In this document: positions 10,633 to 18,483 of the stretch, in pieces
Layout of the letters: each line of letters opens with the position of its first letter
Position numbering within the stretch: position 1 is the first letter of the stretch
Source of the DNA: Pseudomonas frederiksbergensis
GTDB taxonomy: Bacteria; Pseudomonadota; Gammaproteobacteria; Pseudomonadales; Pseudomonadaceae
Length of the DNA stretch: 64,000 bases
NCBI RefSeq assembly: GCF_001952935.1
Contig: NZ_CP018319.1
Location: forward strand, 1,477,501 to 1,541,500
Reading direction: 5' to 3'
Position numbers and translations under genes: made by a program
The notes under the pieces: generated by a model
Told to the model about the DNA's origin: nothing
What the model saw: only the letters and a program-made list of their open reading frames with translations
Database searches by the model: none

Positions 10633-11526
10633 ATGAAAAAAACAAGCTTAATACTAGGCTGCATCCTGCTGTTCGCAGGGTTTGCCCAAGCCGCTGAAAA
10701 ACCGGTGATCCGCATCGGCGCCCGGGTGTTCACCGAACAAACCCTGCTGGCGGAAATCACCTCCCAGTACCTGCGCACCAAGGGTTACGACACCCAGGTG
10801 ACTGGCGGTCTGGGCAGCAACCTGGCCCGCAGCGCCCACGAAAGTGGTCAGCTGGATCTGATGTGGGAATACACCGGCGTGTCGCTGGTGGCTTACAACC
10901 ATGTCACCGACAAGCTCGACAGCGCTCAGTCCTACGCCAAGGTGAAAGAACTCGACGCGAAAAAAGGCCTGGTCTGGCTCACCCCGTCGAAGTTCAGCAA
11001 CACCTACGCCCTGGCCCTGCCGGAAAACACCGCGAAGGCTTACCCGCAGATCAACACCATCAGCGAGCTGAACACAGTGCTGCAGGCTGAGGCGAAGACC
11101 AACCACCTCGTCGCCCTGGACACCGAGTTCGCCAACCGTTCCGACGGTCTGGACGGCATGGTCGACCTCTATGGCATGAACCTGACCCGCAAAAGCATCC
11201 GCCAAATGGATGCCGGGCTGGTCTACACCGCCCTGCGCAACGGTCAGGTGTTTGCCGGTCTGGTCTACACCACGGACGGTCGCTTGAACGCCTTCAAGCT
11301 GAAACTGCTGGAAGACGATAAGCATTACTTCCCGGACTACACCGCTGCGCCGGTAGTGCGTCAGGTCTACCTCGACGCCCACCCGAAACTCGCCGAAGAG
11401 CTCAAGCCGCTGGCCGAACTGTTCGACGACGCCACCATGCGTCAGCTCAACGCGCGGGTCGATGTCGATCACGAAAGCCCTTCATCCGTTGCTGCAGATT
11501 TCCTGCGCCAACATCCATTGAACTAA
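10633..11526 (+). CDS. Glycine betaine/choline-type substrate-binding protein
   Basis: Periplasmic binding protein (OpuAC/OsmF family, 297 aa) for a quaternary ammonium osmoprotectant. A Sec signal peptide is visible (MKKTSLILGCILLFAGFAQA). The mature protein begins with IRIGARVFTEQTLLAEI, typical of OpuCC/OsmX proteins. Conserved family segments include a WEYTGVSL loop, whose Trp and Tyr belong to the aromatic cage for the trimethylammonium group. AAAGGAAT precedes the ATG. It lies between the two permease genes of the same operon. Confidence 0.92.
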   Translation: MKKTSLILGCILLFAGFAQAAEKPVIRIGARVFTEQTLLAEITSQYLRTKGYDTQVTGGLGSNLARSAHESGQLDLMWEYTGVSLVAYNHVTDKLDSAQSYAKVKELDAKKGLVWLTPSKFSNTYALALPENTAKAYPQINTISELNTVLQAEAKTNHLVALDTEFANRSDGLDGMVDLYGMNLTRKSIRQMDAGLVYTALRNGQVFAGLVYTTDGRLNAFKLKLLEDDKHYFPDYTAAPVVRQVYLDAHPKLAEELKPLAELFDDATMRQLNARVDVDHESPSSVAADFLRQHPLN

Positions 11527-11538
11527 GGAGGAAAAGAC

Positions 11539-12192
11539 ATGGAATTTCTTAACGCCTTTTCCCATCTCGACTGGCCGCAGGTTTTGCAACTGACCGGACA
11601 GCACATCACCCTGGTCGGCATTGCCGTGACCCTGGCGATCTTGGTCGGCGTGCCGCTGGGCATCCTGATGACCCGCTTCCCGACACTGGCCGGCCCGTTG
11701 CAAGCCAGCGCCACGGTGTTGCTGACCGTGCCATCGATTGCCCTGTTCGGCCTGCTGCTGCCGTTCTACTCGAAATTCGGCCAGGGCCTGGGCCCGATGC
11801 CGGCGATCACCGCAGTGTTTCTGTACTCGCTGCTGCCGATCATGCGTAACACCTATTTGGCCCTGACCGGCGTCGAACCGGGTATTCGCGAAGCCGCCCG
11901 CGGCATCGGCATGACCTTCGGCCAGCGCCTGCGCATGGTCGAACTGCCGATTGCGGTGCCGGTGATCCTCGCCGGTGTGCGCACCGCCGTGGTCATGAAC
12001 ATCGGTGTGATGACCATCGCCGCGACCATCGGCGCCGGTGGCCTCGGTGTACTTATCCTCGCTTCAATCAGCCGCAGCGACATGTCGATGCTGATCGTCG
12101 GCGCCGTGCTGGTCAGTCTCCTGGCCATCTTCGCCGACCTGCTTCTGCAATGGCTGCAACGCACGCTGACTCCAAAAGGACTGCTCAAATGA
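11539..12192 (+). CDS. Quaternary-amine ABC transporter permease (second)
   Basis: Second permease of the osmoprotectant importer, 217 aa, with five to six membrane segments. The coupling helix EAARGIGMTFGQRLRMVELP is clear, as is the MNIGVMTIAATIGAGGLG segment conserved in OpuCB/YehY-type permeases. A strong AAGGAGG Shine-Dalgarno lies 8 bases before ATG. Its stop overlaps the ATPase start in an ATGA quartet, so the two are translationally coupled. Together with the 238-aa permease it probably forms a heterodimeric channel. Confidence 0.92.
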   Translation: MEFLNAFSHLDWPQVLQLTGQHITLVGIAVTLAILVGVPLGILMTRFPTLAGPLQASATVLLTVPSIALFGLLLPFYSKFGQGLGPMPAITAVFLYSLLPIMRNTYLALTGVEPGIREAARGIGMTFGQRLRMVELPIAVPVILAGVRTAVVMNIGVMTIAATIGAGGLGVLILASISRSDMSMLIVGAVLVSLLAIFADLLLQWLQRTLTPKGLLK

Positions 12193-13346
12193 TCGAACTT
12201 CAAAACCTCAGCAAGACATTCCAAAGCAACGGCAAAGATGTGAAAGCCGTGGACTCGGTAAGCCTGACCGTCAATGAAGGCGAAATCTGTGTGTTCCTCG
12301 GGCCATCGGGCTGCGGCAAAAGCACCACGCTGAAGATGATCAACCGCTTGATCAAGCCGACCTCCGGCAAGATCCTGATTAACGGCGAAGACACCACTGA
12401 CCTCGACGCCGTGACCCTGCGTCGCAACATCGGTTATGTGATCCAGCAGATAGGTCTGTTCCCGAACATGACCATCGAGGAAAACATCACCATCGTTCCG
12501 CGCCTGCTGGGCTGGGACAAACAGAAATGCCACGACCGCGCCCGCGAGTTGATGAGCATGATCAAGCTCGAACCCAAGCAGTACCTGAATCGCTACCCGC
12601 GTGAATTGTCCGGTGGCCAGCAGCAGCGGATCGGCGTGATTCGTGCCTTGGCAGCGGATGCGCCGCTGTTGTTGATGGACGAACCGTTCGGCGCGGTCGA
12701 CCCGATCAACCGCGAGATGATCCAGAACGAATTCTTCGAAATGCAGCGTGCGCTGAACAAGACCGTGATCATGGTCAGCCACGACATCGATGAAGCGATC
12801 AAGCTGGGCGACAAGATCGCAATCTTCCGCGCCGGCAAGCTGTTGCAGATCGATCACCCGGATACGCTGCTGGCGCATCCTGCTGATGACTTTGTCAGTA
12901 ACTTCGTCGGCCAGGACAGCACCCTCAAGCGCCTGTTGCTGGTGAAAGCCGAAGACGCGGCGGACAACGCGCCGTCGGTGAGCCCGGAAACGCCAGTGGC
13001 TGAAGCCCTGGAGTTAATGGACGAACTTGACCGTCGCTATGTGGTGGTCACTTGCGCCGACAATAAAGCATTGGGCTACGTGCGCCGTCGCGACCTGCAC
13101 CGTCAGACCGGTACTTGCGCGCAGTACTTGCGCGAATTCAACGCCACCGCCGCGTTCGACGAACATTTGCGCATCCTGCTGTCGCGCATGTACGAGTTCA
13201 ACCGCTCGTGGCTGCCGGTGATGGACGCCGAGCGGGTGTTCCTCGGGGAAGTGACTCAGGAATCGATTGCCGAGTACTTGAGCTCCGGTAAATCCCGTGG
13301 TGGCAAGACCAGCATTGTTTCGCCGGCCGAGACTGCGGTGGCCTGA
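12189..13346 (+). CDS. Quaternary-amine ABC transporter ATPase with tandem CBS domains (OpuCA-like)
   Basis: ATPase of the osmoprotectant importer, 385 aa. Residues 1-240 hold Walker A GPSGCGKST, Q-loop, signature LSGGQQQR and Walker B LLLMDEPFGAVDP. The C-terminal 130 residues form two CBS domains (AEALELMDELDRRYVVV and a second around LPVMDAERVFLGEV), which in OpuA/OpuC transporters sense ionic strength or nucleotides and gate activity. The ATG at 12189 overlaps the permease stop (ATGA) and has AAAAGGA upstream. OpuCA is the closest family name; the orthology to opuC in Pseudomonas syringae is inferred from architecture only. Confidence 0.93.
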   Translation: MIELQNLSKTFQSNGKDVKAVDSVSLTVNEGEICVFLGPSGCGKSTTLKMINRLIKPTSGKILINGEDTTDLDAVTLRRNIGYVIQQIGLFPNMTIEENITIVPRLLGWDKQKCHDRARELMSMIKLEPKQYLNRYPRELSGGQQQRIGVIRALAADAPLLLMDEPFGAVDPINREMIQNEFFEMQRALNKTVIMVSHDIDEAIKLGDKIAIFRAGKLLQIDHPDTLLAHPADDFVSNFVGQDSTLKRLLLVKAEDAADNAPSVSPETPVAEALELMDELDRRYVVVTCADNKALGYVRRRDLHRQTGTCAQYLREFNATAAFDEHLRILLSRMYEFNRSWLPVMDAERVFLGEVTQESIAEYLSSGKSRGGKTSIVSPAETAVA

Positions 13347-13368
13347 TCTGTCTGAGGTACTAGTGCTT

Positions 13369-13400
13369 TTGTGGCGAGGGAGCTTGCTCCCTCGCCACAA
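13369..13400. terminator. Long perfect palindrome after the transporter operon, REP-like
   Basis: TTGTGGCGAGGGAG and its exact complement flank a CTTG loop (14-bp stem). It combines a REP core with the position of a terminator, 23 bases after the ATPase stop. A T-run is lacking, so it may be a REP rather than a true terminator. Confidence 0.6.
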
Positions 13401-13612
13401 GGGCCATCCAATCCCCCTCAAATATCCCTCCTACGGGAACATCACACTGTCATGCAGGTCGGTTACATCAGTAGCTGTCCGGGACCGCACGACGGAAGCG
13501 TGCAAAAACGCGACATTTTTTGTTGATCTCAAGCCCCTCACGCCCTAAAGTTCGCGCCGAACGTCCATGCTGGAAACGATCCATCCGGCTCAAGTACTGA
13601 CGACGAGACAGC

Positions 13613-13649
13613 AAGGCCAAGGGAAAGCACCGCTTCCCATGGCCTTTTT
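13613..13649 (+). terminator. Intrinsic terminator inside the speC leader
   Basis: AAGGCCA pairs with TGGCCTT around an inner stem GGGAA / TTCCC, followed by TTTTTG. It lies about 105 bases upstream of the speC start on the coding strand. It is either an attenuator controlling speC or the end of a small RNA or leader transcript starting after the transporter operon. Confidence 0.7.
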
Positions 13650-13754
13650 GCTTTCGGCGACATGCCTTGGGAAGTAGGCGAACCAAAGTGGGGATACGGA
13701 GGACGTTCATTTGCGCCCATTTATTTTTTTGTTTGCCCAGTAGGAGTTCCAAGC

Positions 13755-14918
13755 ATGTCGATCAACGTCGAAGACTATTTCGCGCGCGATACCTTCAACA
13801 AAATGAAGGCTTTTGCCGACAAACAAGAAACCCCGTTCGTGGTGATCGACACCGCGATGATCAGCCAGGCCTATGACGACCTGCGCGCCGGTTTCGAATT
13901 CGCCAAGGTCTACTACGCAGTCAAGGCCAACCCGGCCGTTGAAATCATCGACCTGCTCAAAGAGAAAGGCTCGAACTTCGACATCGCTTCGATCTACGAG
14001 CTCGACAAAGTGATGAACCAGGGCGTCGGCCCGGATCGCATCAGCTACGGCAACACCATCAAGAAATCCAAAGACATCCGCTACTTCTACGAGAAGGGCG
14101 TGCGTCTGTATGCCACCGACTCCGAAGCCGACCTGCGCAACATCGCCAAGGCTGCACCGGGTTCGAAAGTCTATGTGCGCATCCTCACCGAAGGCTCGAC
14201 CACCGCTGACTGGCCTCTGTCGCGCAAATTCGGCTGCCAGACCGACATGGCCATGGACCTGCTGATCCTCGCTCGCGACCTGGGCCTGGTGCCTTACGGC
14301 ATCTCGTTCCACGTCGGTTCGCAACAGCGCGACATCAGCGTCTGGGACGCCGCGATCGCCAAGGTCAAAGTGATCTTCGAGCGTTTGAAAGAAGAAGACG
14401 GCATCGTTCTCAAGCTGATCAACATGGGCGGTGGCTTCCCGGCCAACTACATCACCCGCACCAACAGCCTGGAAACCTACGCCGAAGAAATCATCCGTTT
14501 CCTCAAGGAAGACTTCGGTGACGACCTGCCGGAAATCATCCTGGAGCCGGGCCGTTCGTTGATCGCCAACGCCGGTATCCTGGTCAGCGAAGTGGTGCTG
14601 GTCGCGCGTAAATCCCGTACCGCGGTAGAGCGATGGGTGTACACGGATGTGGGCAAATTCTCCGGCCTGATCGAAACCATGGACGAAGCCATCAAGTTCC
14701 CGATCTGGACCGAGAAGAAAGGCGAGATGGAAGAAGTGGTCATCGCCGGCCCGACCTGCGACAGCGCCGACATCATGTACGAGAACTACAAGTACGGCTT
14801 GCCGCTGAACCTGGCGATCGGTGATCGTTTGTACTGGTTGTCGACCGGCGCGTACACCACCAGCTACAGCGCCGTTGAGTTCAATGGCTTCCCGCCGCTG
14901 AAGTCGTTTTACGTGTAA
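13755..14918 (+). CDS. speC: Ornithine/lysine decarboxylase, fold-type III PLP enzyme
   Basis: Decarboxylates ornithine to putrescine, the entry to polyamine synthesis; related enzymes also accept lysine. It is 387 aa, the length of Pseudomonas SpeC. The PLP lysine is K57 in YYAVKANP, the glycine-rich phosphate loop is NMGGGFP, and EPGRS follows. The active-site cysteine is C335 in GPTCDSADI. The frame continues upstream to 13662, but the ATG at 13755 has TAGGAG 8 bases before it and gives the normal N-terminus MSINVEDYFARDTF. The gene sits behind a 5' leader of up to 400 bases containing a terminator, and ends at a shared bidirectional terminator. Confidence 0.93.
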   Translation: MSINVEDYFARDTFNKMKAFADKQETPFVVIDTAMISQAYDDLRAGFEFAKVYYAVKANPAVEIIDLLKEKGSNFDIASIYELDKVMNQGVGPDRISYGNTIKKSKDIRYFYEKGVRLYATDSEADLRNIAKAAPGSKVYVRILTEGSTTADWPLSRKFGCQTDMAMDLLILARDLGLVPYGISFHVGSQQRDISVWDAAIAKVKVIFERLKEEDGIVLKLINMGGGFPANYITRTNSLETYAEEIIRFLKEDFGDDLPEIILEPGRSLIANAGILVSEVVLVARKSRTAVERWVYTDVGKFSGLIETMDEAIKFPIWTEKKGEMEEVVIAGPTCDSADIMYENYKYGLPLNLAIGDRLYWLSTGAYTTSYSAVEFNGFPPLKSFYV

Positions 14919-14937
14919 GCGCCTGACGAAAAAAAAG

Positions 14938-14970
14938 AATGCCCATGCTTCAACAGCATGGGCATTTTTT
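14938..14970. terminator. Bidirectional terminator between speC and the toxin locus
   Basis: Stem AATGCCCATGCT / AGCATGGGCATT with a TCAAC loop, As on the left and Ts on the right. It ends speC rightward and the minus-strand locus leftward. The minus-strand gene's stop codon lies inside its T-run. Confidence 0.9.
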
Positions 14971-15868
14971 ATGGGTTGAGTTTACGGGAAATCAGTATTA
15001 AATCTTCAGACATGTCTCTGACTTCAGAGAGACCTACTTCGGCAATACTGAATAACCCGTGACAGCGATCCACTGAGGAGCGAGGATGATTCGCTTGTAA
15101 CTGACGTCGTGCGTGCTCAATCAACTGTACAAGTCGATAGCAAAAGTCGTTCAGATTGTCCACAGCGCTGGCAGTATTTCTTCTCATGCTCCGCAAGTTA
15201 CTCAGATGAGTCCGAGCATATTCCACACGCTGCTCATGGGAATAACTTCCCCCAGGATTGTATTGCATACCTGGCAAGCCGATTCGCCCCAAAGTGTAGT
15301 ACGCTTCTATTTTGGAAATAGGCCCATCACAACTACACAAATCAATACTCAAGGATTCAATAAATCGGACAAAAATGCTGTGCAATGTTCCGCCGACTGT
15401 ATTCACAGCCTGTTTGAATTGGGCTATTCCAGCCGCACATTGAGAAAGCCGTCGGTCCAACTCTCGCAGCAAACTAATCACATCGGCAGCCGGCACGACA
15501 CTCCACGGAAGAGACTTGAAAATACTGAAGCGTGCGGGATCAATACTGCTAACCAACGTCCGTCCATTTATCAGTTTTGTCGTGTCTCGAAACTCGTCGA
15601 TAAATCCCTGTGCATCCGCCAAAGCCTTGGCGCACGATTGACCCAAAGAAGGAACGGCCACCTTTAAAGATTGCCATGCCAAATCGTTAGTCCTAGCCGC
15701 TTGCGCGAGCATGACGGCATTTGGCGGTGTAATCATACGGTGCCCTTGCCGCTGGAATGACTCGGAAAAACGCTGAATCTCCGTCAGTGTTGCCGGCAGA
15801 CTGCTTAAGAAACTGATATAACTCTTCAATGCTATGAAGTTTTTCTCGTCTAACAAATAACCGTGCAT
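14969..15868 (-). CDS. Helical protein related to the XaxA-type toxin subunit (third gene of the toxin locus)
   Basis: A 299-aa, mostly helical protein. Its N-terminal segment (LLDEKNFIALKSYISFL, then SSLPATLTEIQRF) aligns without gaps to the A-subunit-like protein encoded upstream (LTKNEIISIKKYVSIAF, then SFPTTLPTVTDYL). This suggests a shared alpha-xenorhabdolysin A fold. It is about 100 residues shorter and lacks the hydrophobic foot: the matching place has only GRIGLPGMQYNPGG. The ATG at 15868 is chosen because AAGG lies 9 bases upstream; a TTG at 15892 is also in frame. It follows the B-like part by 95 bases and is AT-rich like the rest of the locus. It could be a third toxin component, a regulator or an immunity-like decoy. 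Confidence 0.6.
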   Translation of the reverse strand: MHGYLLDEKNFIALKSYISFLSSLPATLTEIQRFSESFQRQGHRMITPPNAVMLAQAARTNDLAWQSLKVAVPSLGQSCAKALADAQGFIDEFRDTTKLINGRTLVSSIDPARFSIFKSLPWSVVPAADVISLLRELDRRLSQCAAGIAQFKQAVNTVGGTLHSIFVRFIESLSIDLCSCDGPISKIEAYYTLGRIGLPGMQYNPGGSYSHEQRVEYARTHLSNLRSMRRNTASAVDNLNDFCYRLVQLIEHARRQLQANHPRSSVDRCHGLFSIAEVGLSEVRDMSEDLILISRKLNP

Positions 15869-15963
15869 TTGCAAGCACCTTAGTAATTTCAATGATACCG
15901 ACGGAGTTGTCCTCCGGCATCATTAATTCATACAAATAGAATCTAGATCTGTTCGGGTAAAAA

Positions 15964-16611
15964 TTATTTGAGGGGAATAGATAACGGCTTGAGAAACTCA
16001 ATAAACTTATCGGCCTCTGCAAAAAACGTATCAACTGGCACTACTGTAGACCCATGACCAATGCTAGAACCAAACAGTGCAAAAGCATCGACAGCCGGCT
16101 CGTAGTGAGTCTTGTAAACGCCGCAGTGCGCATCAATGTTATGGATCGCACCAATAAGCTTGATTTTACCCTCACACTGTATGACCAGTTTTACTTGCTC
16201 TGCAATGGAAACCCGCAAGACATCGATTTTCTCACGCAGCAATTTACTTTGCGCCAGCAGAAACAAAAAGGAAACATCCCTCACAATACCTTCAATTGTT
16301 TTCTTCAGTTGATCGATTGCCATCATGACGAGCTCAATTTCCGGCATGGTCATGTTGATAGACTTAAGTTTATCGATCGTCAAATTAACATCATTGCCAA
16401 TGAGCTCAATGCCTTTGCTTTCGATCAGCTTGATAGCTTTATCTACGTTGTTTTGAATCTCCTGCAACTCGCTCATCTGCAACATGAAGTCAGATTCCCG
16501 AGCCTTGGCATATTTTATATCTTCTTCGAGCTTTACGCCAAATCCGATTGTTTGCGTCTTATCAAAGAAAACATCGATATTATTTAGAGAACGCTGAATA
16601 TTATCCTGTGC
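15964..16611 (-). pseudogene. XaxB-like (alpha-xenorhabdolysin B) C-terminal part, out of frame with its 5' end
   Basis: The frame from 16611 encodes 215 residues of a coiled-coil-rich protein, beginning KKAQDNIQRSLNNIDVFFDK once the A8 tract is included. It reads as the natural continuation of the upstream reading frame (16601-18208) if one A of the A8 tract at 16612-16619 is removed. The first ATG in this frame is at 16485 and would give a 173-aa product lacking the N-terminal helices. Helical heptads (IDKLKSINMTMPEIELVMMA, for example) and the length of the joined B part (about 335 aa) fit XaxB/YaxB. It is either a broken gene, a slippage-expressed one or a sequencing error. Confidence 0.6.
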
Positions 16612-18208
16612 TTTTTTTTACATCATCTGCGGTATCTGTCAGTAGCTTCATACGATCAGCATTGATAGATTCAATGGCGTCTTCATTGCCGCGAGCGATT
16701 TCCCTCGCTAGCGTTTTATCGAGCAAGGTCATTTCATCAAAAGTGTCGTTGAGCACGCGCAAGGCTGAATCAGAAGAACCTTGCAACTTCCGAGAAGCAT
16801 CGAACACGTTGTCCACTCGCAGCGCGAATCGGCTAACGAGATCAGGGAGATAGTCAAATTGCTCGGACAACGCAACCGCACGAGCGCTGTCCGCTCGCAT
16901 CAGTTTTCTGGCGGATGACATCGCGTCAAGATCCAACGACGGATAGATTGAAAAAACCATGCTCCGCGTTGCCATACGCGAGCTTACGGCTTCGCCTTGA
17001 TACTCCCTGTCTGCTTCCGCAAAGACTCGGGCCAATTCACCGGCACGCTCTTCAATTTTTACCCACGATGCAACGACTAGCTGAAACTTAACCATGAATT
17101 CATACAACTTCAGCGCATCAGTGATGGCTCCTACATTAGTAGCAGATTTTTTGACATAGTCGGCAATTACATTCCAGTTGTAACGTAAGTTATTCGTCGC
17201 CACCTCAGCATCGAGCGCTGCCACTTTGCAGTTCTGCAAATCATGCTCAACTCGCTTCAACGATCCAAGGGTTACGTTTTTGCTATTCAAGCTTTGAATA
17301 TCCTGCTCCTGAAGTTTATTCAGTTGTTTTCTTTCCGCTCGGATATTTTCGGCCTCTACGCCCAGATAGATTGCCATCCCGAGACCAAAAAAATTCATCT
17401 TCGCTGCAGCCCCCAGCGATTTCTCCACCAACGCCTTGTACTCAAGATTCATTCGCTCGATATCGGCTGCACGGTCAGTGATTCGCTTGTTAAGCGCATC
17501 AATCTCCCCAGGGTATTTATTGTTACTTATAAACTCCAGACGACGGCCGATTGCCGGGATCACGTCTTGTTCAAGAGTATTGCCGAAGGTATCAAGTTTC
17601 GTTTTTATCTCGCTGGTTGCCTTCAGATATTGACCAATATCACCAGTAATGGTGTGAAGTACAGACTGTAGATTAAGCACGGTATCAGGATCCAACTTAA
17701 TACCAGGAAACACCCCTTCCCATTCATATTCGACTTGCTTTAGATCTTCATACGTCTTGATCTTATACTTCTTTATCAGATCGGTGGCTTCGTCGCTGTC
17801 ATAGAAGCGCTCCATCTGACGACCCCAGATACGCATCACAGCACCAAACATTTCAAGATCGGTAGAAGTCATCATAATTTTCTCACGTAGATCGCTCCAT
17901 GTTTCTGCGTGAGCACGAATCATCTGAAAAGTGCTTAAAAAATCATTAGGCCTTAGACCTGTACCACCATCTTCTCCAACCCCATAGCGTAGGTAATCAG
18001 TAACAGTGGGGAGCGTAGTCGGAAAACTAAACGCGATTGATACGTATTTTTTTATACTGATGATTTCGTTTTTTGTCAGCACAAGACCGGTACTGCGCAC
18101 TACGTTATCCGAGTCTGCAACCGAAGACACTAGCAACAGCCTCGGAACTTCAGCCGCAAACTCTGCCAGCTGTTCATAACCCGCACCCTCCAGTGCCTCT
18201 TCCCACAA
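16601..18208 (-). CDS. Alpha-xenorhabdolysin-type pore-forming toxin, A subunit fused to the start of a B subunit
   Basis: Residues 1 to about 405 resemble XaxA/YaxA, the A subunit of binary ClyA-like pore-forming toxins. Near the N-terminus the family pattern LTKNEIISIKKYV...FPTTL...GLRPNDF...HAETWSDLR is seen. A hydrophobic foot (GAAAKMNFFGLGMAIYLGVE, residues 267-286) could enter a membrane between two long helices. Without any stop the frame runs on through SSRMATRSM into about 120 residues that look like the start of a B subunit (QFDYLPDL near 450). It ends with KKSTG just past an A8 tract; dropping one A would give a 747-aa A-B fusion. The start is uncertain: TTG at 18208 opens the frame, and GTG at 18130, with GAGG 9 bases upstream, is the alternative. 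There is no signal peptide. Confidence 0.65.
   Translation of the reverse strand: MWEEALEGAGYEQLAEFAAEVPRLLLVSSVADSDNVVRSTGLVLTKNEIISIKKYVSIAFSFPTTLPTVTDYLRYGVGEDGGTGLRPNDFLSTFQMIRAHAETWSDLREKIMMTSTDLEMFGAVMRIWGRQMERFYDSDEATDLIKKYKIKTYEDLKQVEYEWEGVFPGIKLDPDTVLNLQSVLHTITGDIGQYLKATSEIKTKLDTFGNTLEQDVIPAIGRRLEFISNNKYPGEIDALNKRITDRAADIERMNLEYKALVEKSLGAAAKMNFFGLGMAIYLGVEAENIRAERKQLNKLQEQDIQSLNSKNVTLGSLKRVEHDLQNCKVAALDAEVATNNLRYNWNVIADYVKKSATNVGAITDALKLYEFMVKFQLVVASWVKIEERAGELARVFAEADREYQGEAVSSRMATRSMVFSIYPSLDLDAMSSARKLMRADSARAVALSEQFDYLPDLVSRFALRVDNVFDASRKLQGSSDSALRVLNDTFDEMTLLDKTLAREIARGNEDAIESINADRMKLLTDTADDVKKSTG
16612..16619 (-). other. A8 homopolymer at the toxin frameshift
   Basis: Eight As on the coding (minus) strand at the exact place where the reading frame is lost. 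Seven As would join the upstream 532 residues to the downstream 215. Such tracts are hot spots for replication slippage and for RNA polymerase slippage. Confidence 0.75.
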
Positions 18209-18303
18209 CCATTATTCATAATTCATTCCATTGAGTAGTATTTCGCACCCAGCTTCATTGCCGAGACGGGATCATTAATGCCTAACTTCGCCAGGCAGAA
18301 CCT

Positions 18304-18333
18304 AGACTAGATGCACCGCTGCCAAACTGTCAA
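18304..18333 (-). promoter_or_regulatory. Candidate sigma-70 promoter of the toxin locus
   Basis: On the minus strand a perfect -35 TTGACA (18333-18328) is followed after 18 bases by a weak -10 TAGTCT (18309-18304). It lies about 95 bases upstream of the first possible start codon, in an AT-rich gap with runs of T. Confidence 0.4.
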
Positions 18334-18483
18334 AAAAAATACAAATCCATGTATTAAAAAACAATAACAACATCCCCTTACAACACTTCATAAAAATGCA
18401 AGAAGCCTTGTCGCTTTCACTTCAAGAGCAATCGATCAACAATAAAAGACCAAAACTACCGGTCATTACTCAGACCCGCTACT

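Noticed and set aside
15693..16034. 113-codon minus-strand frame between the B-like fragment and the third toxin-locus gene
   Set aside because: At first it looked like the true N-terminus of the third gene joined by a frameshift. The other frame aligns better to the A-like protein and has its own ATG with AAGG upstream, so this frame is probably not coding.
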